Origin: Thiocapsa imhoffii
GTDB lineage: Bacteria > Pseudomonadota > Gammaproteobacteria > Chromatiales > Chromatiaceae
Direction: 5' to 3'
Assembly: GCF_016583985.1 (NCBI RefSeq)
Contig: NZ_NRSD01000016.1
Span: 1 to 64,000, forward strand
DNA: 64,000 nucleotides
The translations under genes were made by a program, and so were the position numbers. The notes under the pieces are model-generated. The model was not told the DNA's origin, ran no database searches, and worked only from the letters and a program-made list of their open reading frames with translations. Positions 7,796 to 15,800 of the stretch are shown here, in pieces; the first letter of the stretch is position 1, and every line of letters starts with the position of its first letter.

Positions 7796-8674
7796 ATGTC
7801 GTTACCCTGCTCACGTCGCACTGTCATCGCTGGCCTACTGGCGAGCGGCGTGGGCCTCGCGAGTGGTCGAATGGAACCCGTGCGCGCATCCAGTGAGCCC
7901 TTGCGGTTCGGTTTGACACCGGTCGTGCCCGATGATCGGATCACCTTTCTCGCTGGCTGGGCCGATTGGATCGAGACTCAGTGCGGGCGGCCGGTTGAGT
8001 TCGTCCAGCGCTCGCGTTATCGAGAGATCCTGGATCTCTTGCTTCAAGGTCGAATTGATCTCGCCTGGATCTGCGGCTATCCCTATATCCGGAACCGGTC
8101 GCATCTGGGGTTGATCGCGGTGCCGCGTTTTCAGGGTCGCCCGCTGTATCAGTCCTATTTCATCGTCGGCGCCGATTCCGAAATCGAGCGCTTGCATGAC
8201 CTTGAGGGCCGTCTCTTCGCCTGGGCCGATCCAGATTCGAATTCGGGGTATCTCTATCCGCGGTTTCGACTCTCCAGCGACGGTCGGGATCCCGACCGTT
8301 TCTTCCGGCGGACCTTTTTCGCTTGGGGGCATCCGCGCTGTGTCGAGGCCGTGGCTGAAGGTTTGGCCGATGGGGCCGCGGTCGACAGTTATGTTTGGGA
8401 GACCCTGGCGCTCAGCCATCCAACATTGATCACCCAGACCCGCGTGTTGGAGCGTTCGCCCGAGTTTGGATTTCCTCCGATCGTTGCCGGACCCTCATTA
8501 TCCGAGCGCGAGCGCCAGCTCATCCGGCGGGTGCTCTTGAGCCAGGTTCAGGATCCAGCCGGTCGGTCACTCTTAAATGAGCTCAATCTCGATAGCTTCG
8601 GTCTTGAGGCGCCTGATCTCTATGACGACATCGCACGGATGGCCGGGCGATTGACCGAAGGAAGCGGAGCGTGA
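7796..8674 (+). CDS. arxX: ArxX, periplasmic PhnD-like oxyanion-binding sensor component
   Basis: The 292-aa protein resembles the phosphate/phosphite/phosphonate binding family (PhnD-like): an N-terminal FGLTPVVPDD strand, then LDLLLQGRIDLAWICGYPY, which is typical of the family's ligand cleft. The N-terminus CSRRTVIAGLLASGVGLASG is a Sec or Tat-like export signal. The ATG at 7796 was chosen because GAGG lies 8 nt upstream and the signal begins there; the open frame extends 27 codons further up. In known arx loci a gene of this family precedes arxS and is thought to bind arsenite or a related oxyanion and present it to the kinase. No ABC transporter partners are present, which supports a sensing role. 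It overlaps arxS by 4 nt. Confidence 0.82.
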   Translation: MSLPCSRRTVIAGLLASGVGLASGRMEPVRASSEPLRFGLTPVVPDDRITFLAGWADWIETQCGRPVEFVQRSRYREILDLLLQGRIDLAWICGYPYIRNRSHLGLIAVPRFQGRPLYQSYFIVGADSEIERLHDLEGRLFAWADPDSNSGYLYPRFRLSSDGRDPDRFFRRTFFAWGHPRCVEAVAEGLADGAAVDSYVWETLALSHPTLITQTRVLERSPEFGFPPIVAGPSLSERERQLIRRVLLSQVQDPAGRSLLNELNLDSFGLEAPDLYDDIARMAGRLTEGSGA

Positions 8675-10101
8675 CCCTTCCGCTGTCGAGCTATCGGCTG
8701 CGCTTGCCGCTCAGTCTGAGTATTGCCGCGGTCGTCACCGCACTCTCAATGGCGGTCGCGCTGGGTTTGCAGACCTTGGCTAATCTGCGCGAAGACCAAG
8801 GGCGCAATGCCATGACCCTTGGTCACGCGATGGCCGGTGTCCAGATCCAGGCCTTGCGCAACGATGATGTCTGGCTGGCCTATTCGCTGTTGCGCGGTCC
8901 AGATGGTGGCGGTGATGCAGTTTGGATCCTGGTCGACCAAGCCGGCCGCATCTTCGCGAGCAATCGCCCGCGTCGCTTCCGTCTGGATCAGCCGATCGAG
9001 AGTGCCTTGCCATGGCTTCCGCAAGCACAGCCGCAGGTGTTCGACGAGATGCCCGGACGAGTCTCCAGGGTCGATCACGACGAGGTCCGCCGCGTGCTGC
9101 GTTTGCCACTGTACAGCGATGACTCACAGGTCGGCGAGCTCATCGCCCTGCTCTCGGATGCGCCTTATCTGCCCCGGTTTCGTGAGATCCTCATCGGCGG
9201 CATCTTGGTGACCGGCACGATTCTCCTGATCCTGTTGCCGATCGGCTGGCTCTGGGGGCGCCGCATGGTCGGGCCGCTGGTGCGGTTGGCCGAGTGCATG
9301 GGACGAGTCGGACGAGAGGATCCACGACGGATGCAGTGCACCCTGCCCGACGACGACAGTGAGATCGGGCGTCTCGGGCGGCAGTTCGCGGCGATGCTCT
9401 CGGCGCTCGCGCAGAAGGAAACCCTGGAGCAGCAGATGATCCAGGCCGAGCGGCTGGCCGCGGTCGGGCGGGTTGCTGCCGGAGTTGCTCACGAGGTCAA
9501 CAACCCGCTCGGTGGGATGCTGATGGCCATTGACACCTATCGGCGTGCTCACCCGGTTGATGCGCAGACCGAGCGTCTATTGAATCTGTTGGAGCGCGCC
9601 TTGCGCCAGATCCAAGGTTCAGTCTCCGCGCTGCTGGTCGAGGCGCGGGCGGATCTGCGCACCCTGACACGAGACGACCTTGAGGATGTGAAGACCTTGG
9701 CTCAGCCGAATCGCGTTAAGGCGCGGGTCTCGCTGAGATGGGAGAATGCCTGCGACACCGCGATTCACCTGCCGGCGGCGCCCGTGCGACAGCTTTTGTT
9801 GAATCTCGTATTGAATGCAGTCCAGGCCGCGCAAGGCAATGGGCATGTCGAGGTTCGGATCACCACCGAGGATCACCACCTGACGATGCGGATCGAAAAC
9901 AGCGGTCGTGTCATCCCACCCGAACAGCTTCTGCATCTGTTCGAGCCCTATCCGGCGAGTCGACCGCATACACAGGGCCTCGGGCTTTGGGTGTGCTATC
10001 AGATCGTCTCGCAACTTGGCGGCACCATTCGGGCCGAGGCCGATGGGGATGTCACCCGGTTCCTGGTTTCCTTGCCGCTGACGTCGGAATCCCCGGTATG
10101 A
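8671..10101 (+). CDS. arxS: ArxS, membrane sensor histidine kinase
   Basis: The 476-aa protein has membrane helix 1 at about residues 14-36, a periplasmic sensory domain of about 130 residues, helix 2 at about 173-195, a HAMP linker, and a HisKA/HATPase core. The phosphorylated histidine is H274 in GVAHEVNNPLGG. The N-box asparagine is N382 in LLLNLVLNAVQAA, and the G-box reads GLGLW at 436-440. The start is GTG at 8671, which shares bases with the arxX stop (GTGA), indicating translational coupling. It should autophosphorylate in response to ArxX-bound ligand and pass phosphate to ArxR. TtrS proteins have similar partners, so the substrate is inferred from arxA across the intergenic region. 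Confidence 0.85.
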   Translation: MTLPLSSYRLRLPLSLSIAAVVTALSMAVALGLQTLANLREDQGRNAMTLGHAMAGVQIQALRNDDVWLAYSLLRGPDGGGDAVWILVDQAGRIFASNRPRRFRLDQPIESALPWLPQAQPQVFDEMPGRVSRVDHDEVRRVLRLPLYSDDSQVGELIALLSDAPYLPRFREILIGGILVTGTILLILLPIGWLWGRRMVGPLVRLAECMGRVGREDPRRMQCTLPDDDSEIGRLGRQFAAMLSALAQKETLEQQMIQAERLAAVGRVAAGVAHEVNNPLGGMLMAIDTYRRAHPVDAQTERLLNLLERALRQIQGSVSALLVEARADLRTLTRDDLEDVKTLAQPNRVKARVSLRWENACDTAIHLPAAPVRQLLLNLVLNAVQAAQGNGHVEVRITTEDHHLTMRIENSGRVIPPEQLLHLFEPYPASRPHTQGLGLWVCYQIVSQLGGTIRAEADGDVTRFLVSLPLTSESPV

Positions 10102-11396
10102 GTCGTGTCTGTCTGATTGAGGACGATCCCATTATGGGCGAGGCGCTGGTGGAGCGCCTCGAGCTGGAGGGGTTCTCCGTGGTCTGGCATCGCACCGGCA
10201 GCGCCGGCATGCGCGCCCTTGCAGCCGGCGCGATCGATCTCGCTGTGATTGATGTCAATCTGCCGGATCTCTCCGGCGCGGATCTCTTTGCGCGGTTGCT
10301 CGACGAGCGGGTGCGTATCCCGCCCAGTCTCTTCATGACCGGCTACGGATCGATTGAAGATGCCGTGCGGCTGCTCAAACTCGGCGCGGCGGACTATCTC
10401 ACCAAGCCGCTCGATCCGACGGCCCTGATCGAGAGGCTCCGGGCACTCGCCGGGGGGAAGGGTGCCGGAACAGACGCGCCGCACGACACACCGCTCGGGA
10501 TCTCCCCAGCGATGCGACACCTTGCCGGGGAGCTTGCGAGGATGGCGCGCCATGCCCAGACCCCACTGCTGATCGGTGGAGAGTCTGGCGTCGGCAAGGA
10601 AGTGGTTGCGCGTCATCTTCACCGACTCCAATGCCCAGATGCCCCCTTTATTGCGGTCAACTGTGCCGCTCTGCCTGAGACGCTGATCGAGGCGGAGCTG
10701 TTCGGTCACGAGAAGGGCGCCTTCACGGGTGCTGATCGTCGCCGCGCCGGTGTCTTCGAGCAAGCCGGCGAGGGTATCCTCTTCCTCGACGAGATCGGCG
10801 ACATGCCGCTCGCTCTGCAGTCGCGGCTCCTGCGCGTCGTCCAGGATCGACAACTGACGCGCGTGGGTGGCAGCGAACCGGTGGAGACCCCGACGCGTCT
10901 AGTCTGCGCGACCCATCAGGATCTGACGGCACTGGTGCGGGAGGGGCGTTTTCGCGAGGATCTGTACTATCGCGTCCGCGTCCTCGAAATCCGGATCCCA
11001 CCCTTACGCGAGCGTCCGGAAGACATCCTCTGGCTTGCCGAGCGGTTCGTTGCCGATTACGGACGGCGCGTGCCGCGGGAGCGGCGGGTGCTGACGCCCG
11101 AGGACCGTGAACGCCTTCTGCACTCTAAATGGCCAGGGAACGCGCGCGAGCTGCAACACTTGCTCGAGCGTGCCTGTATTCTGGGGCAAGGCGAACGACT
11201 CGCCCTGGACGGTGCCCTCGATATACCAAAGGAACAGGGCCTCAAGGCGCAGGCGCAAGCGAGCGAGCGCGCGGCCATTGAGACCGCGCTTGTTGAGCAG
11301 GATTGCAATATGACGGCGACCGCCGCCCGGCTTGGGATCAGCCGCAAGACGCTCTGGCAGAAAATGAAGCGCTACGGTATCAAGCGGATCCAGTGA
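10098..11396 (+). CDS. arxR: ArxR, sigma-54 dependent response regulator
   Basis: The 432-aa NtrC-type regulator has a receiver domain (residues 1-115; acidic pair D9/D10, phospho-acceptor D52 in IDVNLPD, K103). The AAA+ sigma-54 activator domain has Walker A GESGVGKE at 161-168 and the sigma-54 contact loop GAFTGA at 207-212. A Fis-type helix-turn-helix closes the protein (TATAARLGISRKTLWQKMK). The ATG at 10098 overlaps the arxS stop by 4 nt; the open frame extends far upstream inside arxS but that part is a shadow. Phosphorylated ArxR is expected to bind repeats in the arxB2-arxX gap and activate the -24/-12 promoter there. Confidence 0.9.
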   Translation: MSRVCLIEDDPIMGEALVERLELEGFSVVWHRTGSAGMRALAAGAIDLAVIDVNLPDLSGADLFARLLDERVRIPPSLFMTGYGSIEDAVRLLKLGAADYLTKPLDPTALIERLRALAGGKGAGTDAPHDTPLGISPAMRHLAGELARMARHAQTPLLIGGESGVGKEVVARHLHRLQCPDAPFIAVNCAALPETLIEAELFGHEKGAFTGADRRRAGVFEQAGEGILFLDEIGDMPLALQSRLLRVVQDRQLTRVGGSEPVETPTRLVCATHQDLTALVREGRFREDLYYRVRVLEIRIPPLRERPEDILWLAERFVADYGRRVPRERRVLTPEDRERLLHSKWPGNARELQHLLERACILGQGERLALDGALDIPKEQGLKAQAQASERAAIETALVEQDCNMTATAARLGISRKTLWQKMKRYGIKRIQ

Positions 11397-11445
11397 TGGT
11401 GGGCCGCTCTTGGCAATCGCTGAATGGACGCGATCTTGGTCTTCA

Positions 11446-11472
11446 GACCAGGGCGTTGGTTGCGCCCTGGTC
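11446..11472. terminator. Bidirectional hairpin between convergent arxR and hydrolase genes
   Basis: GACCAGGGCG (11446-11455) and CGCCCTGGTC (11463-11472) form a perfect 10-bp stem around a 7-nt loop. It lies midway between two convergent stop codons. No U-run follows on either strand, so it may act with Rho or only stabilise 3' ends. Confidence 0.45.
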
Positions 11473-11517
11473 GGTGATCGTCATGACGGGGCTGCAGCCG
11501 CTTCGAGACATGGAGCC

Positions 11518-12612
11518 TCAGGTCAATCGATAGACATTGAGGTCCGGGGCATAGGTTAAGGCATCCTCGGCGCACCCGCCGGTCAATGCGGCCCGGAACA
11601 GGGCCTTCAGTTGCGGGTTATTCGCAACCGGCTGACCCATGAAATAGCCATGGCTCTTACCGATGCCAGGGGCATGGGTCACATCAAGGTAATAGGCATT
11701 GCGCGCGACCAGATTGCGCAGGTAATGTCCCAGCCGGACCCGTTGCGCCTCGCCAGGTTTCCGGCGCGACCACTCGAGGGCAAAGTCGTTCTCGTTGATG
11801 ATGACGTAGAGGCGATTGCGGACCTGAATGCGCTCGACCCAACGCTCATGTCCAGGATTATTGGCGTCCGCGGCAACCAGCAGGACGTTGTCGAAAATCA
11901 GGTTGCTGGCGGCCGCGGCACTCGGCTGCAAGGCGTATTTGAGCACGTAGTTTCCCATGCTGTGACACATGAGGTTAATCTTGACCGCGCAATCGCGCGC
12001 GAGCAGCTCGGAGTAGCGTGCATGGACTTCCTGCCAATTCCCACGATCCTCGTCTTCCGTGACCGCCTTATTCCAGAGCCGCTCGCGCCGCGCCTTGGTC
12101 AACACGTCATGATACTGTGCGATCTTGCCCATGAAGCGATCCAGCGCGTCCATGGATGCGCGGGCGTCTTGTTTGTCGCGCAGATAAGCCGAGGTTCCGC
12201 TGATCGGACCTCCTCCGTTGGCCGGCCAGCTGAAGGGGACGACGATGAGATCATAGAGGCTCTCAAGTGCCTCGGCAGTCTCGAGCACATCCTTCATATC
12301 ATTGTTGTAGCCATGCACGAAGATCAGCAGATGGCGTTGCTCTCGCGCCGCCTGATCCATCAGCTCGCAAGCGACACGCAGGCTCGCGAACCATTCCTGG
12401 CTGTCGTCGATGTCCAGTTCGTAGCGCTGCTTCAGCTCCCTGACCTCGTTCCTGGTCAGTCGGTCTTTGAGTAATACGGTTTGGTAATTCGAGTCCTGCT
12501 TGGTGATCTGGACCAGTCGCAATTCATTGGGTCCAGCCGTGCTAGGGGTCTTCCCGAAGATCTTCAGCCCTTGCCGGCGTTGGTGGATCTCGCGATTGGT
12601 GACGACGTACAT
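11518..12612 (-). CDS. DUF900-type alpha/beta hydrolase
   Basis: The 364-aa protein has the alpha/beta hydrolase features of the DUF900 family: LLIFVHGYNND (oxyanion-hole HGYN), VVPFSWPANG, then the nucleophile elbow CHSMGNY in which serine is the likely catalytic residue. The late HAPGIGKSHGYF supplies a candidate catalytic histidine. No signal peptide or membrane segment is seen. The ATG at 12612 has GGAGGGGAG about 7 nt upstream; the longer frame to 12858 overlaps the next gene and reads as low-complexity. The substrate is unknown. It lies 181 nt downstream of the GGDEF gene on the same strand and is convergent with arxR, so it is probably not part of the arx system. Confidence 0.8.
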   Translation of the reverse strand: MYVVTNREIHQRRQGLKIFGKTPSTAGPNELRLVQITKQDSNYQTVLLKDRLTRNEVRELKQRYELDIDDSQEWFASLRVACELMDQAAREQRHLLIFVHGYNNDMKDVLETAEALESLYDLIVVPFSWPANGGGPISGTSAYLRDKQDARASMDALDRFMGKIAQYHDVLTKARRERLWNKAVTEDEDRGNWQEVHARYSELLARDCAVKINLMCHSMGNYVLKYALQPSAAAASNLIFDNVLLVAADANNPGHERWVERIQVRNRLYVIINENDFALEWSRRKPGEAQRVRLGHYLRNLVARNAYYLDVTHAPGIGKSHGYFMGQPVANNPQLKALFRAALTGGCAEDALTYAPDLNVYRLT

Positions 12613-12793
12613 CACTTCTCCCCTCCGGGTTGTCAGACCAAGACGCCAGGCATCCAAGGCAGCGGCGATCACGCGCGTCCACGCCTGGCTCTGTTGACTT
12701 GCACCTACAGCGTAGACGTGACTCTGGACGGGCGCTAGGGTGCCACCATCGGCATGGACGGTGTCCTCGCGATGCAGTCCTAAGCCCGGCACC

Positions 12794-14575
12794 TCACTCG
12801 GCGCTGCGATGCATACCGCGGCCAGCCGCCTTCGCCTGATACATCGCCGCGTCGGCATGATCGATCAATGCCTCCGGAGTATCACCCTGATCTGGAAAGT
12901 GCGCGATTCCGATGCTGGCTCCGACTCGGACCGAGTGGCCCGCCAACTGGAAGCCATGCCTCAGCGCGCAGATCAGCATGTCGGCGATCCGCTCGGTGGC
13001 ACCATGGTCGACAACGTGTGTCAAGAGCACCACGAACTCGTCGCCGCCGAGGCGCGCCACGGTATCGGTTTCGCGGAGGCAGCGCGTTAGGCGCTCGGCC
13101 ACCTGGCGCAGCAGCAGGTCGCCAGCATGATGCCCGAGTGTGTCGTTGACCGCTTTGAAATCATCTAGGTCGATGAAGAGGACACCAACACGCTTGCCCT
13201 CACGGCGCGCCAGCTTCAACTCTTGTCCCAAGCGTTCAAGGAGCAGGTTGCGGTTTGGAAGCTCGGTGATGACATCGTAGTTCGCACGATAGAACATCTC
13301 CTCCTCGCTTTCGCGACGTTTGGTGATGTCCCGAAAGACGACGACCGCGCCGGTGACTTGGCCATGTTCTTTCACCGGGCTGGCGCTGTATTCCACCGGA
13401 AAGCGACCGCCGTCGGCGCGTCGGCTATAGGCACTGTCGTGAATCTCCGAGCGCCCACTCACCAATGCCCGTTGCAGCGGTGAGTCAGCGTCCTCCTGTC
13501 CAGCTGCGATGGGTTGTCCAGAGAAGAGCAGCGCATGTGCATCCTTTCCCTGCAGTTCGCTGCGCGGATAACCCAGCATGTGGGCAGCCGCAGGATTCAC
13601 GAATTGCACCCGCCCTGTCGCATCGACACCAAAGATGCCATCGCCGGCAGTCTCGAGGATAGACTCGTACTGTGCCAAGAGCCGGCGGTGCGCGCGCTCA
13701 TCAGACGACAGACTCCGGGCGAGTGCGCGTGCCCTCAGGGCGAAGAACAGCGTCAGTCCGGCGATACTCAAAAAAGCCAGCACTGCGAGCGGCAGGACAC
13801 TGCCGGTCATGGAGCGGCCGGGGGCGGGGGGGATCCAGGTGAGGACTCCGGCATCACTCCCATCCGCGAAAAGGAGAGGTAAATGGGCTGTGGTCGTCGA
13901 GATTGCGGGGTCGCGGAGCAGTTCGACTCCATTCATGATCTCATCCAACTCAGCCACCAGCCGCTCCTCGACCGATATCGCGAACAGCATCAATGCGCCT
14001 GGTTTCGCAGCGCACACGCTCGGCTCATCCTCCCTGCAGATGCGGCTGACCGCTCCGAAATAGAGGGTTCCATCGAGCTCAAACAGGCCAAAGGTCGCCG
14101 GTCGTTCAGGGAAATCGGATGGATCACCCCGCCGTTCGGCATCGAGCAAGGCGCGCAGTGACGAACTGATGGGCGGATGATCGAGTGGTGCCGTTCGCGT
14201 CTCACGCTCGGTCGAGATGAAGAAGAGACGCTCGTCATCGTCAACCGCAAGAGTGAGATCAAGATCGAAGGTGGAGAGCACATACTGGCCCGCGTTCCCA
14301 TCCCACCACGCAAGGTCTCGCGCGATGAGAATGGATTCGAAGGCCTCATCCCAGATGGCATAATCACGCACATGATTCGCGAGGTTGCGCCCCGTCATCC
14401 AGATCAGTCCCTCGACCTGCCGCTGGGACGCCTCTAGTGCGGTCTCATCCTGGACACGCCCAGCCTGGATCAGGAGCACAAGAGTCAGGGCGAGTGCGAT
14501 CAGGATGGTGACCATCATCACCCCCATCAACGTGCCGAGTTCCGCCACGGCTGAGTCGTGATGGTTGTCCTGCAT
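12794..14575 (-). CDS. CHASE4-PAS-GGDEF diguanylate cyclase
   Basis: The 593-aa membrane protein has a first helix at about residues 16-38, a periplasmic sensor of roughly 230 residues resembling CHASE4 (GRNLANHVRDYAIWDEAF), a second helix near 265-285, a PAS domain (AGDGIFGVDATGRVQFVNPA) and a C-terminal GGDEF domain with the intact motif RLGGDEFVVLL. It should make cyclic di-GMP in response to an extracellular or redox signal. No EAL domain follows. The ATG at 14575 has AGGA about 9 nt upstream; a TTG at 14608 is possible. A broken GGDEF remnant starts just upstream on the opposite strand, suggesting past duplication or rearrangement. Confidence 0.88.
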   Translation of the reverse strand: MQDNHHDSAVAELGTLMGVMMVTILIALALTLVLLIQAGRVQDETALEASQRQVEGLIWMTGRNLANHVRDYAIWDEAFESILIARDLAWWDGNAGQYVLSTFDLDLTLAVDDDERLFFISTERETRTAPLDHPPISSSLRALLDAERRGDPSDFPERPATFGLFELDGTLYFGAVSRICREDEPSVCAAKPGALMLFAISVEERLVAELDEIMNGVELLRDPAISTTTAHLPLLFADGSDAGVLTWIPPAPGRSMTGSVLPLAVLAFLSIAGLTLFFALRARALARSLSSDERAHRRLLAQYESILETAGDGIFGVDATGRVQFVNPAAAHMLGYPRSELQGKDAHALLFSGQPIAAGQEDADSPLQRALVSGRSEIHDSAYSRRADGGRFPVEYSASPVKEHGQVTGAVVVFRDITKRRESEEEMFYRANYDVITELPNRNLLLERLGQELKLARREGKRVGVLFIDLDDFKAVNDTLGHHAGDLLLRQVAERLTRCLRETDTVARLGGDEFVVLLTHVVDHGATERIADMLICALRHGFQLAGHSVRVGASIGIAHFPDQGDTPEALIDHADAAMYQAKAAGRGMHRSAE

Positions 14576-14628
14576 GCTGCCATCCTGATGACGCAAGATC
14601 CTATCCAAGACCAGATGAAGCGCTTAAT

Positions 14629-15054
14629 GTGGACGGTATAGCACGATTTGCGTCAAGCGCCCACGTGACTTTGTCACGATACGCATACGGCGCTGGGTCG
14701 TGGGCGTCAGCTCGCGGAGCGGTCGCCAGCGATGGCGAGAGGACCATGCGTGCCAAGGGGATGGATGTGACTCTGCGGCTGAGCGAGCACTTGAGGTCGG
14801 TCGACGTATTGGCGCGTTGGGGTGGAAAGGAATTCATGGTTTTGATGCCACATTGCAGATTAGACTCCGTGCGGCAGGCCGCGGAGAAGCTCTGTACCGT
14901 CGTGTCCGATCAGTTCTTCCCCATCCTTGGACGGGTCAGTGTGAGCATCGGCGTGGCAGAATATCGGCCGGACGAAAGCGATGAGGCTGGGATCAAACGA
15001 GCTGACGATGCTCTGCATCAGGCGAAGTCTAGTGGACAAAACCGCGTTTGTTGA
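14629..15054 (+). pseudogene. Truncated GGDEF-domain remnant
   Basis: The frame from about 14735 to 15054 encodes the back half of a GGDEF domain: LRSVDVLARWGGKEFMVLMP, then GRVSVSIGVAEYRPDE and ADDALHQAKSSGQNRVC. The catalytic motif reads GGKEF rather than GGDEF or GGEEF, with lysine where the metal-binding acid should be, so activity is unlikely. Everything N-terminal to the motif is missing; the first 35 codons of the open frame look like random sequence. No sensor domain or good ribosome site is seen. It is best read as a decayed 3' fragment of a diguanylate cyclase gene, divergent from the intact one at 12794-14575. Confidence 0.7.
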
Positions 15055-15091
15055 ATCAATCGTGCGGATTCGAGAATAAGCAGTCAACAGT

Positions 15092-15790
15092 ATGCCGAAA
15101 GACAACCATTCGATGGTGATTGATCGGGTTCGTCCAGAAGAAATCGATCGGTTACTGACTCTGTATGTTGGTCTATTTCATAATCGCGAACCCTTGACAA
15201 AGTGTATTGGACTCAGTCAGGAACGCATGATGAGCATTGCTCGTACTCACTATGGGGTGATGGAGGCCAATGCACTCGAACACGACTTCTGCTGGCTTGC
15301 AAGAGATCAGGAAAATTCTAAAAGCTATGTCGGTTTTATTGTCTGTCAAGACGTTGCCAAGCCTGATTCTCAACACATTCCAGATCACCAAACAACTCAA
15401 GAGTTGGACCTGTTCACGGATCTGGGATCGTTGTTGGCAGACATTCGCAGCCCAGTGAGGGAGCAACTTGAAGTTGAGCTTGGAACCTGCCTTCACGTAG
15501 CTGCCATCGGCGTTGCAGCGGATTGCGAAGGGGCAGGGATTGCCTCCTGTCTTCTACGGACAGCTCTGTACGATGCTCAAGCGCGTGGCTTCAGTTATGC
15601 ATTCGCTGAGTGTACAAGCTCGGCTTCGCGAAGGCTTCATGAAAAGGCGGGGTTTAGTTGTCTTCACAGTGTTTCCGTCAAGCGCCTAGCCCTACGCAGA
15701 ACATCTTCGTTAACGGATTGTAATCTGGACATCCATCTAATGTGGGCGAATCTCGATTCGCTCGTGTTCGAGATCGCTACCCCGCGTTGA
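15092..15790 (+). CDS. GNAT-family N-acetyltransferase
   Basis: The 232-aa protein has the GNAT fold signature. VAAIGVAADCEGAGIASCLL corresponds to motif A, with the acetyl-CoA pyrophosphate loop represented by the degenerate CEGAGIA. AFAECTSSASRRLHEKAGF corresponds to motif B. The long insert between residues 90 and 135 is not recognisable. Substrate is unknown. The gene is visibly less GC-rich than its neighbours, which suggests horizontal acquisition. It ends 10 nt from the convergent isomerase gene, so it is transcribed independently. Confidence 0.75.
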   Translation: MPKDNHSMVIDRVRPEEIDRLLTLYVGLFHNREPLTKCIGLSQERMMSIARTHYGVMEANALEHDFCWLARDQENSKSYVGFIVCQDVAKPDSQHIPDHQTTQELDLFTDLGSLLADIRSPVREQLEVELGTCLHVAAIGVAADCEGAGIASCLLRTALYDAQARGFSYAFAECTSSASRRLHEKAGFSCLHSVSVKRLALRRTSSLTDCNLDIHLMWANLDSLVFEIATPR

Positions 15791-15800
15791 TCAGTCATGT

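Noticed and set aside
9738..10097. Upstream extension of the arxR frame inside arxS
   Set aside because: The receiver domain begins exactly at the ATG at 10098, and the extension has no protein-like pattern.
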